Assembly (NCBI RefSeq): GCF_003046175.1 | Contig: NZ_PZZM01000001.1 | Span: 1 to 64,000 of the forward strand | Reading direction: 5' to 3' | From: Bosea sp. 124 | GTDB taxonomy: Bacteria; Pseudomonadota; Alphaproteobacteria; Rhizobiales; Beijerinckiaceae | DNA: 64,000 nt | Shown here: positions 50,070 through 58,167 of the stretch, one piece after another | Layout: each line of letters begins with the position of its first letter | Position numbering within the stretch: position 1 is the first letter of the stretch | Program-made: the position numbers and the translations under genes | Notes under the pieces: model-generated | The model's input: the letters and a program-made list of their open reading frames with translations, nothing else | What the model was told of the DNA's origin: nothing | Database searches by the model: none

Positions 50070-50888
50070 ATGTCCGAAACTAGCGAACCCCCATCGAGTC
50101 TCCAGCGCGCGCTGCGCCTGCTGCGCATCGTGTCGGCGGGCGATGCCGCCGGCATGCGGCTGAAGGACATCGCCAGCGCCGCCGGCTGCGGCCAGCCCAG
50201 CGCTCACCGCGCCTTGCGCGACCTGATGGCGGAGGGCTTCGTCGAGCAGGTCGCGGGCGGCAAGCGCTACCGGCCGGCGCTCGATTTCTTCGTGCTGGCC
50301 GCCCGCGCCGGCCAGGCCGGAGGCCTGCGCGAACTGGCGCGGCCGGCGCTGCTGCGGCTCTCGGCGACGCTGAGCGACACCGTCTTCCTGCTGGTGCGCA
50401 ACGGCTATGACGCGGTCTGCCTCGACCGGATCGAGGGCCCCTTCCCGATCCGCTCCTTCACCGGCGACATCGGCGGCAAGGTGCCGCTCGGCATCGGTCA
50501 GGGCAGCCTCGCCATCCTGGCGCATCTGCCGGAAGCCGAGCGGGAGGCGGTGATCCGCTTCAACATGCCCCGCCTGCTCGATCGCGGCTTCCTCGACGAG
50601 GCGGCGCTGCGCAGCGGGCTGGCGAAGGCCCGCGAACAGGGCTGGGTCAATCTCAACACCGGGCTGATACCCGGCATGGCGGGCGCCGCCGTGCCGGTCT
50701 GCGACGCGGAAGGGCGCGCGGTGGCAGCGCTCAGCATCGGCACGCTGGCCGAGCGGCTGCGCGAGGACCGGCTCCCGAACGTCGTCGGCATCCTGCAAAC
50801 GGAGGCGCAGGCGCTAGGCGCCAGACTCAACCCTTTCGACATGGCGCTGCGCTATCCCTCGCGCAGCCTGAGCGCGGTCGCCGGCTGA
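50070..50888 (+). CDS. IclR-family regulator
   Basis: A 272-residue IclR-type regulator. Residues 10-75 are the winged helix-turn-helix: SSLQRALRLLRIVSAGDAAG, MRLKDIASAAGCGQPSAHRAL and GGKRYRPALDF. The rest is the effector domain, with ELARPALLRLSATLSDTVFL, the FPIRSFTGDIGGKVPLGIGQ block and GTLAERLREDRLPNVVGIL at the end. I use the ATG at 50070, since the promoter found at 50009-50037 would leave the earlier frame-start at 50025 untranslated. It is divergent from the importer-dehydrogenase operon and probably regulates it in response to the substrate. Confidence 0.85.
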   Translation: MSETSEPPSSLQRALRLLRIVSAGDAAGMRLKDIASAAGCGQPSAHRALRDLMAEGFVEQVAGGKRYRPALDFFVLAARAGQAGGLRELARPALLRLSATLSDTVFLLVRNGYDAVCLDRIEGPFPIRSFTGDIGGKVPLGIGQGSLAILAHLPEAEREAVIRFNMPRLLDRGFLDEAALRSGLAKAREQGWVNLNTGLIPGMAGAAVPVCDAEGRAVAALSIGTLAERLREDRLPNVVGILQTEAQALGARLNPFDMALRYPSRSLSAVAG

Positions 50889-50950
50889 AACGGCGCTTCC
50901 CCGAGAGCGCAAAACGCCGTAGCGTCACACAACCCTTGAGGGAGATCGCC

Positions 50951-52072
50951 ATGGAAACGATCCTTTCCCGACTGCGCCTCGCCTTGCTGATGATCGGCCT
51001 GCCCCTGCTTCCGCCAGCCGGCAATGCGGCTGCGGCGGAGCCGCCGGCGATCAGGCCCAGTGCCGGCCCGCTGCCCGCCGGCGCGGGCTTCGCGTTCGAG
51101 CGCAGGACAGAGGACACGCGGCAGTCGCTCAGCGGGGTCGCCTGCCCGGCGATCGCCGCCGCGCCGCGGCTCTGCCTGGCGGTTTTCGACGAAGGCGGCG
51201 AAGCGCGCTACCTGACGATCGATGACGCCGCGATTCGCCCCAACCCGAAACGCGTGGTGCTGCGGCCGGGCAAGGTCGAGCTCGATGGCGAGGCCGCCGC
51301 GACCGACGGCAAGTTCTACTACATCGCCGGTTCGCACAGCGCCAAGCGCGGCGATTGCGAGGCCAATCCGCAGAGCCGTCACCTGATCCGCTTCATGATC
51401 GACCCCGCCACGGGCCGCGGCAAGGAGGACGCCACCGGGAAACTGGCCGGATTTGCGGATACGGGCGCGCTCTGGACCCTGATGGCAGGCCTGCCCGGGC
51501 TGAAGGACCATGTCGGCGACGGGATGTGCCTCGGCACCGAGCCGCCGAAGAAGAAGCCGGAACTGCGCGGCAGGCGCGGCGTCAACATCGAGGGGCTCGC
51601 CATTCGGGACGGCAGGCTGTTCATCGGCTTTCGCGGCCCTGCGAGCAACGGCACAGCCAAAATCCTCTCCATCGATGCCGAGGCGCTGTTTGCGGGAGGC
51701 GATGCCGCGCCGAAGCTCGGCACCATCGCTGTCGGCCAAGGGCGGGCCGTGCGGGACCTGCTCGCGGTCAGCGACGGCATTCTCGTGCTCGCCGGCCCCG
51801 ACGACGACGACAAGAACGAGAATCGCGGCTGGGTCGTGCTGCGCTGGGACGGCAAGGATGCCGGCGACGCCACCGTCCAACCAACGCCTCTGGCCGCGCT
51901 GGACCTGAGCGGCGTGCCATTACGGAACTGCTCGGAAACGATCAAGCGCAAGGACATCAAGCCCGAAGCGCTCGCCGTTCTCGACGACAAGCCGGACCAA
52001 CCTTATCAGGCGGTCATTTTCTCCGACGGGCTCTGCGACGGCGGGGCGCTGCGCTTCAGCATCCCGCGCTGA
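50951..52072 (+). CDS. Secreted DUF3616-family protein
   Basis: A 373-residue exported protein. Residues 1-29 make a signal peptide (RLALLMIGLPLLPPAGNAAA). The mature part has repeated beta segments, such as VKLDG-like VELDGEAAATDGKFYYIAGS, GVNIEGLAIRDGRLFIGFRG and SDGILVLAGPDDDDKNENRG, and ends AVIFSDGLCDGGALRFSIP; this is the DUF3616 pattern, probably a beta-propeller like esterase or lactonase-type proteins. Catalytic residues cannot be named. GAGGGAG precedes the ATG. It follows the IclR gene by 62 bp and may be co-transcribed, but its role is unknown. Confidence 0.75.
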   Translation: METILSRLRLALLMIGLPLLPPAGNAAAAEPPAIRPSAGPLPAGAGFAFERRTEDTRQSLSGVACPAIAAAPRLCLAVFDEGGEARYLTIDDAAIRPNPKRVVLRPGKVELDGEAAATDGKFYYIAGSHSAKRGDCEANPQSRHLIRFMIDPATGRGKEDATGKLAGFADTGALWTLMAGLPGLKDHVGDGMCLGTEPPKKKPELRGRRGVNIEGLAIRDGRLFIGFRGPASNGTAKILSIDAEALFAGGDAAPKLGTIAVGQGRAVRDLLAVSDGILVLAGPDDDDKNENRGWVVLRWDGKDAGDATVQPTPLAALDLSGVPLRNCSETIKRKDIKPEALAVLDDKPDQPYQAVIFSDGLCDGGALRFSIPR

Positions 52073-52153
52073 TCTGCCATGCCGCACGGCTCTTGCCTCG
52101 CGGTGGGAAAGCATGGTCTCGAAGGCCAGCCCCCTTCCTGAAGGCAAAGCGTC

Positions 52154-52468
52154 ATGACCGAAACCGCCCCCAAGCCCGCCCCGCGCATCGCGATCACCTA
52201 TTGCTCGATGTGCCAGTGGATGCTGCGCGCCACCTGGCTCGGCCAGGAACTGCTCTCGACCTTCGGGCAGGATCTCGGCGAGATCGCGCTGATCCCGCGC
52301 ACCGGCGGCATCTTCCAGATCCATTACGACGGCGAGCTGATATGGGACCGCAAGGCCGATGGCGGCTTTCCCGACTCCAAGGTGCTGAAGCAGCGCGTGC
52401 GCGACCGGCTCGACCCCGAGCGCAGCCTCGGCCATGTCGACGGGCATGTCGCGGTGGAGAGCGTCTGA
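52154..52468 (+). CDS. SelW/SelT/SelH-like (Rdx) redox protein
   Basis: A 104-residue thioredoxin-fold protein of the Rdx family. The redox motif is ITYCSMCQWMLRA (CxxC, cysteine in place of the selenocysteine of eukaryotic SelW), followed by LGEIALIPRTGGIFQIHYDG and FPDSKVLKQRVRDRL, all typical for bacterial SelT/SelW/SelH proteins. The family is thought to work in thiol redox reactions with glutathione, but physiological partners are not known. It lies before a large inverted repeat and converges on thiE. No signal peptide. Confidence 0.8.
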   Translation: MTETAPKPAPRIAITYCSMCQWMLRATWLGQELLSTFGQDLGEIALIPRTGGIFQIHYDGELIWDRKADGGFPDSKVLKQRVRDRLDPERSLGHVDGHVAVESV

Positions 52469-52475
52469 CGCCGAG

Positions 52476-52561
52476 GCGTCATTCTCGGGCTTGCCCCGAG
52501 CATCCCGCAAACCAGTGCCTTCTCATCATGCGATTCTCGGGTCAAAGCCCGAGAATGACGC
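52476..52561. repeat. Perfect 15-bp inverted repeat between SelW-like gene and thiE
   Basis: GCGTCATTCTCGGGC (52476-52490) and GCCCGAGAATGACGC (52547-52561) are perfect inverted repeats with 56 bp between them. The arms match the left arm of the repeat at 39721. Its place between convergent genes fits a two-way terminator or a mobile palindromic element. Inside is a CGGG-TCAAAG-CCCG short hairpin. Confidence 0.7.
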
Positions 52562-52564
52562 ATC

Positions 52565-53194
52565 CTATCCCGCGGCGCGGCTGCGCGTCGCCGCGATCCA
52601 GGCCTTCAGCCGTGCCTCCGGATCGGCGTTGAGGGTGATGTCCGTCACCGCCGCGACGATGTCCGCCCCCGCCTCGAAAACGCCCGGGGCGCGCTCCAGC
52701 GAGATGCCGCCGATGCCGACCAACGGGATCGTGCCGATGCGGCGCTTCCATTCCGTGACGCGATCGAGCCCCTGCGGGCCCCAATGCAGCGCCTTCAGGA
52801 TGGTCGGATAGACCGGCCCCAGCGCGACATAGTCGGGCTGCGTCGCCAGCGCCCGCTCCAGCTCCGCCTCGTCATGGCTGCTGACGCCGAGCCTCATGCC
52901 GGCCTTGCGGATGGCGGCGAGATCGGCCCCGTCAAGATCCTCCTGGCCGAGATGGACGAAGTCGCAGCCTTCCTCGATCGCCAGATGCCAGTAGTCGTTA
53001 ACGACGAGGACGCAAGCCGCGGCCTCGCAGAGCCGCTTGGCGCGGGCGATCTCGCGGCCAGTCTCGACCTCGCTTTTGTCCTTGATGCGCAGTTGAACCA
53101 GCTTCACGCCGAGCGGCAGCATGCGCTCCAGCCAGCCGGCACTGTCGAAGATGGGGTAGAAGGGATCGAGCTTCATGCGAGACAGGTCTTTCAC
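52565..53194 (-). CDS. thiE: Thiamine-phosphate synthase
   Basis: A 209-residue TIM-barrel enzyme joining hydroxymethylpyrimidine diphosphate and thiazole phosphate to thiamine phosphate. Signatures are [12 protein letters not shown] (substrate-binding strand), [54 protein letters not shown] and [20 protein letters not shown]. It is the last gene of the thi operon; its start overlaps the thiG stop as ATGA. A second in-frame ATG at 53176 exists but loses this coupling. Expression depends on the TPP riboswitch ahead of thiO. Cytoplasmic. Confidence 0.95.
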   Translation of the reverse strand: MKDLSRMKLDPFYPIFDSAGWLERMLPLGVKLVQLRIKDKSEVETGREIARAKRLCEAAACVLVVNDYWHLAIEEGCDFVHLGQEDLDGADLAAIRKAGMRLGVSSHDEAELERALATQPDYVALGPVYPTILKALHWGPQGLDRVTEWKRRIGTIPLVGIGGISLERAPGVFEAGADIVAAVTDITLNADPEARLKAWIAATRSRAAG

Positions 53195-53964
53195 GACAGG
53201 AACGCCTTGCCCATGACGGGGGTGGAGGGAGCGGCCATGTCGCGGGCTTCGATCGGCTGCGCCTCGAAGGCCTGCCGGCCGGCTGCGATCGCCATGGCGA
53301 AGGCCTGCGCCATCAGCGCGGGATCGCCGGCTTTCGCAACCGCGGTGTTGAGCAGGATCGCGTCATAGCCCAACTCCATCGCCTGCGCAGCGTGGGAAGG
53401 CAGGCCGATGCCGGCATCGACGACGAGCGGTATGCCCGGGAAATGCTGGCGCAGGGTGCGCAGGCCGTAAGGGTTGTTCAGCCCCCTCCCTGAGCCGATC
53501 GGCGCGCCCCAGGGCATCAACACCTCGCAGCCGGCATCGAGCAGGCGGCCAGCGACGACGATGTCCTCGGTTGTGTAGGGAAAGACCTCGAAGCCGTCAT
53601 CGGTGAGGATGCGCGCGGCCTCGATCGTCCCGACGACGTCGGGCTGGAGCGTGTCGTCTTCGCCGATGACCTCGAGCTTGATCCAGTTCGTGCCGAAGAC
53701 CTCGCGTGCCATATGCGCCGTGGTCACCGCCTCTTTGACGCTATGGCAGCCGGCGGTGTTGGGCAGTACCCGGACGCCGAGTTCGCGGATCAGCGACCAG
53801 AAGGCCTGGCCGGCACCGCCCTCGCCCGCCTCGCGGCGCAGCGAGACGGTGACGACTTCGACGCCGGACAGCCTGACCGCCTCGGCGAGGATCGCCGGCG
53901 AAGGATAACGCGCCGTGCCGAGGAAGAGCCGGTTCTTCGGTTCGAAACCATAGAAGTCGTTCAT
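53191..53964 (-). CDS. thiG: Thiazole synthase
   Basis: A 257-residue TIM-barrel enzyme that builds the thiamine thiazole from deoxyxylulose phosphate, the glycine imine made by ThiO and sulfur carried by ThiS. The Schiff-base lysine is in [18 protein letters not shown], the phosphate site and substrate loop are in [20 protein letters not shown], and [20 protein letters not shown] follows. Length is normal. I use the ATG at 53964 (MNDFYGF) because ThiG begins there; upstream in-frame starts at 53979 and 53994 would add ten residues without similarity. Coupled to thiE. Confidence 0.95.
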   Translation of the reverse strand: MNDFYGFEPKNRLFLGTARYPSPAILAEAVRLSGVEVVTVSLRREAGEGGAGQAFWSLIRELGVRVLPNTAGCHSVKEAVTTAHMAREVFGTNWIKLEVIGEDDTLQPDVVGTIEAARILTDDGFEVFPYTTEDIVVAGRLLDAGCEVLMPWGAPIGSGRGLNNPYGLRTLRQHFPGIPLVVDAGIGLPSHAAQAMELGYDAILLNTAVAKAGDPALMAQAFAMAIAAGRQAFEAQPIEARDMAAPSTPVMGKAFLS

Positions 53965-53995
53965 CTCGGACCTTTGCATCTCAGCCCCCTGCATT

Positions 53996-54193
53996 TCAGC
54001 CGCCCTGCATCGGTGCGAGAACCTCGATACGGTCGCCCTCGGCCAGCCTGAGCGCCTCGCGCTGGCGGGCCGCGACGAAATCGCCGTTCACCGCCGTGGC
54101 GACGACCTTGCCGGCGTAGCCGAGTTCGGCCAGCGCCTCCGCCAGCGTCGCGGCGGCTATCTCCCGGGGTTGCCCGTTAAGCAGCAGCGTCAT
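53996..54193 (-). CDS. thiS: Sulfur carrier protein
   Basis: A 65-residue ubiquitin-fold sulfur carrier. It opens [20 protein letters not shown] and ends EVLAPMQGG; the C-terminal Gly-Gly is the site that is adenylated and thiocarboxylated to bring sulfur to Thi[21 protein letters not shown] is the middle strand pair seen in ThiS. Its first 17 bases overlap the end of thiO, which supports the ATG at 54193. The activating enzyme ThiF is not encoded in this window. Confidence 0.9.
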   Translation of the reverse strand: MTLLLNGQPREIAAATLAEALAELGYAGKVVATAVNGDFVAARQREALRLAEGDRIEVLAPMQGG

Positions 54194-55205
54194 GCAACAT
54201 CTCCGGAATGGCGGCTGGATCGAGCACGGCCTCGGCCGCCAGCCGCGCCATGGCGGGGCTGAGGAGGAAGCCGTGGCGGTAGAACCCGTTGACATGGAGC
54301 ACCCGGCCCCGGCGCGTCAGCCGCGGCAGGTTGTCGGGAAAGGCCGGGCGGGCATCGACGCCGATCTCGACCAGCTCGGCCTCGCCGAAGGCGGGATGCA
54401 GCGCATAGCCCGCGCCGAGCAGTTCCAGCATCGAGCGGGCCGAGATGCGGCCGCGCTCACCGCTTTCGATCATGGTCGCGCCGACCATGAAGAGCCCGTC
54501 GGCGCGCGGGACAACATAGAGCGGAATACGCGGATGCAGCAGCCGGACCGGGCGCGACAGCGCAATGTCGCGGCTCTTCAGCAGCAGCATCTCGCCCTTG
54601 ACGCCGCGCAGATCGGACAAAGCATCGCGAGCCGAAAGGCCGCGGCAGTCGAGCACGGTTTCGGCGGCGATGTCGCCGGCCGCCACCTCGCTGCCGAAAT
54701 GGATGCGACCGCCCAGCGCCCTGACCTTGTCGGCCAGGCCGGCGAGTGCCAGGCGCGGATCGAGATGCGCCTCGCCGTCGAAGAACAGCCCCTTGCCGAA
54801 GCGCCCGGCGAGATCGGGTTCGAGCGCCGCGATCCCCTCCCCGTCCAGCTCGACGAAATGGGAGGTGCGCTGCCCGAAACGCCTGAGCTCGCTGCGGTCG
54901 CGGCTCGGCGCCAGCACGAGCGTGCCGTTGCGGACGACACCGCCGACATGGCGCGCCCACCACGCTGCGGCTTCCTGGCCCAGGCGGATCACGGGTTCCT
55001 CGGCGCTCTCGCCCTCGCACCACGGCGCGAGCATGCCGCCCGCATGCCAGGAGCAGGCCCGCTCGCCCGCGAAGGCGCCGCGCTCATGCATCTCGACCGT
55101 GGCGCCCCTGCCGAGCAGTTCCACCGCGCAGGCGAGGCCGACGACGCCCGCACCGACGATGCCGACATGGACGGGTCTGTCCAGACGTGGATGCGTCTTC
55201 GCCAT
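54177..55205 (-). CDS. thiO: Glycine oxidase
   Basis: A 342-residue FAD enzyme oxidising glycine to iminoacetate (dehydroglycine) for the thiazole of thiamine in aerobes. The FAD loop is VHVGIVGAGVVGLACAVELL, followed by ACSWHAGGMLAPWCEGE (ThiO-specific), VLDCRGLSARDALSDLRGVK and HVNGFYRHGFLLSPAMARL. The ATG at 55205 lies behind AAGGGG, inside a 40-base near-perfect palindrome (55201-55240) that can hide both. It opens the thi operon under the TPP riboswitch. thiC and thiD are not in this window. Confidence 0.9.
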   Translation of the reverse strand: MAKTHPRLDRPVHVGIVGAGVVGLACAVELLGRGATVEMHERGAFAGERACSWHAGGMLAPWCEGESAEEPVIRLGQEAAAWWARHVGGVVRNGTLVLAPSRDRSELRRFGQRTSHFVELDGEGIAALEPDLAGRFGKGLFFDGEAHLDPRLALAGLADKVRALGGRIHFGSEVAAGDIAAETVLDCRGLSARDALSDLRGVKGEMLLLKSRDIALSRPVRLLHPRIPLYVVPRADGLFMVGATMIESGERGRISARSMLELLGAGYALHPAFGEAELVEIGVDARPAFPDNLPRLTRRGRVLHVNGFYRHGFLLSPAMARLAAEAVLDPAAIPEMLHDAAA

Positions 55206-55240
55206 GCCGTTCCCCTTCCCGGGAAGGCAACGGTCATGGC
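55201..55240 (-). promoter_or_regulatory. Sequestering hairpin of the TPP riboswitch (hides thiO start)
   Basis: In the transcript, GCCATGACCGTTGCCTTCCC (from 55240 to 55221) is nearly complementary to GGGAAGGGGAACGGCATGGC (55220 to 55201), which carries both the ribosome-binding site and the ATG of thiO. This is the OFF state of a translational switch. The first arm can pair instead with the aptamer's 3' strand. Confidence 0.7.
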
Positions 55241-55263
55241 GTGACGAGGCGAGCGACGAGCCG

Positions 55264-55348
55264 ATGACCGTTCCCTTCGCCGGCATTACCCGGATCAGGT
55301 TCGATGGGTTGGTGCATCAGCACCTCTCAGCCTCGCGGCACCCCAACG
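55264..55348 (-). promoter_or_regulatory. TPP riboswitch aptamer (THI element)
   Basis: The minus-strand RNA holds the conserved landmarks of the thiamine-pyrophosphate aptamer in order: GGGGTGCC, GCTGAGAGG, ACCC, GAACCTGATCCGGGTAATGC and CCGGCGAAGGGAA. It lies 58 bases before the thiO start and 44 bases after the stop of the enolase-superfamily gene. Binding of TPP is expected to reduce thiOSGE expression, probably at translation because no T-run follows. Confidence 0.95.
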
Positions 55349-55391
55349 GATGAGTGGCAGTTTAGGGCCCCGAGCCCGACGGGGCAAGCCG

Positions 55392-56510
55392 TCAGGCCAG
55401 CGGCCTGGCGAAGCGTGCGATGGCCTCCGCGGTCGGCGTCGTGCCCGCGCCGGGCTTCTGGGGCTTCAGGAAACAGCCATCGACGACATCGGCCGGCTCC
55501 TCGAAGGCGTCCTTGATCCAGGGAATGTATTCGAGGACCGGCGTCGCCTGATGCCAATAGGCGAGATGGACATGGACCTGACTCATCTCGCCGGCATGGG
55601 GCGCGACCGGCAGGCGGCTGGCAAGCGCCAGGTCCGCGACCTGGATGTATTCGGTGATGCCGCCGAGCCGGGTCACATCGGGCTGGACGAAATGGATCGC
55701 ATCGGCCGCGATGAAGGCGCGGAAGGCGTCGAGCGAATAGAGCTGCTCGCCAAGCGCGACGGGGATCGAGGTCGAGCGGGCGAGCGCCGCATGCGAGCCG
55801 ACATCGTCATACCAGAGCGGCTCCTCGAACCAGAAGATGTCGAGCGGCTCGGCGCGGGCGCAGAAGCGCTTGCAGGTCGGCAGGTCCCATTTGCCGTTGC
55901 CGTCGATGGCGAGGGTGACATGGGAGCCGACCGCCTGCCGCACCGCCTCGAGCCGGCCGATATCGATGCCGGGGTCGGCGTAGCCGACCTTGACCTTGAT
56001 GCGGTGGAAGCCGTCGCGTTCGACCGCCTTGCGGCAGCAGTCGACGAGTTGGTCCTTGGGAATCGAGAGCCAGCCGATATCGGTGTTGTAGGCTTCGAGC
56101 CGGGGCTTGCTGGCGCCGCCGAGCAGATGCCAGAGCGGCACGCCGGCCTGCTTTGCCTTGAGATCCCAGAGCGCGACATCGACGGCCGCAAGAGCGAGCT
56201 GGGTGATGCCGGCGCGGCCGACCCATTGCAGCGCCGGGTGACGGGCGAGCTTGAGCCAGAGCCGATTCGTCTCGGCCGCATCCTCGCCGATCAGCAGCGG
56301 GGCGTAGCAGTCGCGGATGCAGGCGGTGATCAGCCGGTCGGAGGGCAGATCGGCATGGGTGCCAGTGAAGCCATAGCCTTCCAGCCCGTCCTCAGTGACG
56401 ATCTTCGTGCCGACCACGCCCCAATGGCTGATGCGGTGCGTCGAATCGGAGATCGACCCGCCCGTGACGGGGATATGCAGGATGAAGGGTTCGATACTGG
56501 CGATGCGCAT
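55392..56510 (-). CDS. Mandelate racemase/muconate lactonizing-family enzyme
   Basis: A 372-residue enolase-superfamily enzyme, probably a dehydratase, racemase or cycloisomerase of acid sugars. The capping domain opens [17 protein letters not shown]. In the barrel, the lysine pair is in [11 protein letters not shown], and the metal ligands are Asp in [10 protein letters not shown], Glu in [10 protein letters not shown] and Glu in [10 protein letters not shown]; the general acid/base histidine is in [18 protein letters not shown] precedes the ATG at 56510. The gene is upstream of the riboswitch on the same strand but otherwise independent. Substrate cannot be assigned. Confidence 0.85.
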   Translation of the reverse strand: MRIASIEPFILHIPVTGGSISDSTHRISHWGVVGTKIVTEDGLEGYGFTGTHADLPSDRLITACIRDCYAPLLIGEDAAETNRLWLKLARHPALQWVGRAGITQLALAAVDVALWDLKAKQAGVPLWHLLGGASKPRLEAYNTDIGWLSIPKDQLVDCCRKAVERDGFHRIKVKVGYADPGIDIGRLEAVRQAVGSHVTLAIDGNGKWDLPTCKRFCARAEPLDIFWFEEPLWYDDVGSHAALARSTSIPVALGEQLYSLDAFRAFIAADAIHFVQPDVTRLGGITEYIQVADLALASRLPVAPHAGEMSQVHVHLAYWHQATPVLEYIPWIKDAFEEPADVVDGCFLKPQKPGAGTTPTAEAIARFARPLA

Positions 56511-56692
56511 AATGGTCCTCCCGGCCTCCGCTCGCCGCGTGAATTGGCTGCGACGGCGTGTTGCCAAGAGTTCGACCACAGGATGCCGGCCGCTTCAACG
56601 GCGATGGAGGACGGCTGGCAAAGCCCAATGCGCGGCAAGGGCAGATGGCGGGCGCGGCGCTTCTGGTGGTTCGAAACGATCAATCAGGGAAG

Positions 56693-56783
56693 TGGCGGAG
56701 ACGGAGGGATTCGAACCCTCGATACCCTTGTGGGGTATGCTCATTTAGCAAACGAGTGCCTTCAGCCTCTCGGCCACGTCTCC
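56693..56783 (-). tRNA. tRNA-Ser (anticodon GCT)
   Basis: A 91-base minus-strand tRNA with an encoded CCA end. The acceptor stem is GGAGACG/CGTCTCC, the anticodon loop TTTGCTAAA gives GCT (serine AGC/AGU), the long variable arm (CATACCCC...GGGGTATC type) is the class II mark of serine tRNAs, and the T loop GGTTCGAATCC is normal. Bases 56511-56692 ahead of it show no gene. Confidence 0.95.
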
Positions 56784-56984
56784 GTTAGACGCTCTATGCC
56801 CGATTGCCGCTCGCTTTGACAAGCCGTCGAATGGACATTCCCGCGTGTTTCCGCATCCGCCTCCCGGCCGCGGCGCGATGGCGGCGCAGGTGCTGTCGCA
56901 AAGCCGTCAAAGCGACTGGACAGCCCGAGCGCCACCGACTATACCCCGCCCACCAACAGGGATGCGGCTTCACGCTTCCCCGGC

Positions 56985-57060
56985 GCCCAGATAGCTCAGT
57001 TGGTAGAGCATGCGACTGAAAATCGCAGTGTCCCTGGTTCGAATCCAGGTCTGGGCACCA
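56985..57060 (+). tRNA. tRNA-Phe (anticodon GAA)
   Basis: A 76-base tRNA with encoded CCA. The acceptor stem is GCCCAGA/TCTGGGC, the D loop AGCTCAGTTGGTAGAGC, the anticodon loop CTGAAAA gives GAA (phenylalanine) and the T arm CCTGGTTCGAATCCAGG is normal. The 200-bp gap between the two tRNA genes shows nothing. Confidence 0.95.
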
Positions 57061-57322
57061 TTTCCTTTCCGGCGTTTCGTCCGTCGAGATTCGAGCCTTT
57101 GCAGAGCCTTGCGCGTCACCAACGGGATCCGAACGGTGCGCGATACCGACTCCACAGGCTGGCCCGGTGAAACGCCCGCATCATGCGCCCGCCCCAAGTA
57201 TTCCGGCCGGAACCGTATCGCGGGCGGTCTCAGCCCTTCCCTTGTTCCCTTGGCCGAGGGGAACGATCCCGCACCCTCGGCGTTACCCAGAGCCCGCCAG
57301 ACGCGGCGCGAAAGGATTTGAC

Positions 57323-57679
57323 ATGAACAGGACGTTCCTTGCCGGCATGATCGGCGCTATCGCTCTCGCAGGCGCCGCAATGGCTGCGCCCGCCGCGGCC
57401 GAGACGGCGGGGAACCTGCCTGCCGCGATTGCCCATCAGCTCGACAGGCAGGCTGCAGAATTCACGATGACCGCCGCAAAGCAGCGCCGGCTGCTGATGA
57501 TGCAGGAATCTGCGCGCCAGCAGCGCTACGGGCGTGGCGGCGGCGGCTATGGACGCGGCCCCGGTTACGGGAATCGCGGCGGCTATGGCGCCAGGCCGGG
57601 CTACGGTCCCCGCCCCGGCTATGGTTCCCGTCCGGGCTATGGCACGCGTTCGCGCGACGCCCGCGGTTACGGCTACTGA
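57323..57679 (+). CDS. Secreted glycine/tyrosine-rich repeat protein
   Basis: A 118-residue exported protein of unknown function. Residues 1-27 are a signal peptide (TFLAGMIGAIALAGAAMAAP). Residues 30-60 form a short helical part (AIAHQLDRQAAEFTMTAAKQ), and the last 50 residues are low complexity, with several RPGYG repeats in a glycine, arginine and tyrosine-rich tail. Such tails suggest a surface or extracellular matrix role, but nothing specific can be said. AAAGGA precedes the ATG at 57323, and a strong intrinsic terminator follows at 57703. No gene is visible in 57061-57322. Confidence 0.65.
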   Translation: MNRTFLAGMIGAIALAGAAMAAPAAAETAGNLPAAIAHQLDRQAAEFTMTAAKQRRLLMMQESARQQRYGRGGGGYGRGPGYGNRGGYGARPGYGPRPGYGSRPGYGTRSRDARGYGY

Positions 57680-57702
57680 TCGCAGGGTTCATCCCTTGCC
57701 CG

Positions 57703-57738
57703 GATGCCCCCGCTGGCAACAGCGGGGGCATCTTTTTT
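57703..57738 (+). terminator. Intrinsic terminator of the glycine/tyrosine-rich gene
   Basis: GATGCCCCCGCTG (57703-57715) and CAGCGGGGGCATC (57720-57732) form a perfect 13-bp stem with a GCAA tetraloop, followed by six T residues. It lies 24 bases past the stop codon. A textbook Rho-independent terminator. Confidence 0.95.
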
Positions 57739-57769
57739 GGGTGCATTTCTTGCCCCCGCCGGCAGCCTT

Positions 57770-58096
57770 TCAGGAGAGGCGGCGATCACGGATGTCGAGG
57801 ATGCGATCGCAGACCGCGCGATGTTCGGCGAGCAGCGCCTCGAGCGGCGTCAGCGGCCGGAAGGCGCGGCTGTCATGGGCCTCCTCACCCTCCTCGCTCC
57901 ACGCATCGATGGCCTCCTCCGCCGCATGCATCTGCGACCCGGATGGCGCCTCGTCGGCGGGCTCGCCGCGCTCCTGCGCGAGAAGCAGCGCGATGCGGCG
58001 CCGGAGCACCTGCTCGGCTTCGAGAACGGGCTCGAGTTCATCCCGATAGGCCATCGCTTCAAACCCCATAGAGCGGTCGCTGCCGCCGCGCGCCAT
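57770..58096 (-). CDS. Hypothetical acidic helical protein
   Basis: A 108-residue soluble protein without signal peptide or known domain. The sequence is mostly helical and acidic (YRDELEPVLEAEQVLRRRIA, then SQMHAAEEAIDAWSEEGEEA, then LEALLAEHRAVCDRILDIRD). I do not recognise a family. GAGG lies five bases before the ATG at 58096; in-frame ATGs at 58069 and 58054 are alternatives. Codon use is like its neighbours. It is the last of four small minus-strand genes here and may be under separate control. Confidence 0.5.
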   Translation of the reverse strand: MARGGSDRSMGFEAMAYRDELEPVLEAEQVLRRRIALLLAQERGEPADEAPSGSQMHAAEEAIDAWSEEGEEAHDSRAFRPLTPLEALLAEHRAVCDRILDIRDRRLS

Positions 58097-58110
58097 CAGG
58101 CCTCAGAGCC

Positions 58111-58134
58111 ATGGGGGCGCACGAGCGCCCCCAT
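58111..58134 (-). terminator. Terminator-like hairpin past the proline/tyrosine-rich gene
   Basis: ATGGGGGCGC (58111-58120) and GCGCCCCCAT (58125-58134) form a perfect 10-bp stem with an ACGA loop, 33 bases downstream of the minus-strand gene ending at 58168. There is no T-run on the minus strand, so termination is uncertain. Confidence 0.4.
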
Positions 58135-58167
58135 CCCGCGCAAGTGCGGCGAACCACGGCCAGCGGC

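Noticed and set aside
55350..56819. A 489-codon plus-strand frame over the enolase-superfamily gene and the tRNA-Ser gene
   Set aside because: It reads through a tRNA and opposite a well-supported enzyme.
56985..57060. Integration site at the tRNA-Phe gene
   Set aside because: No integrase gene and no repeated tRNA 3' end in the window.
57600..57650. CRISPR-like repeats
   Set aside because: The repeats are short codon-level RPGYG units within a coding region, with no spacers.
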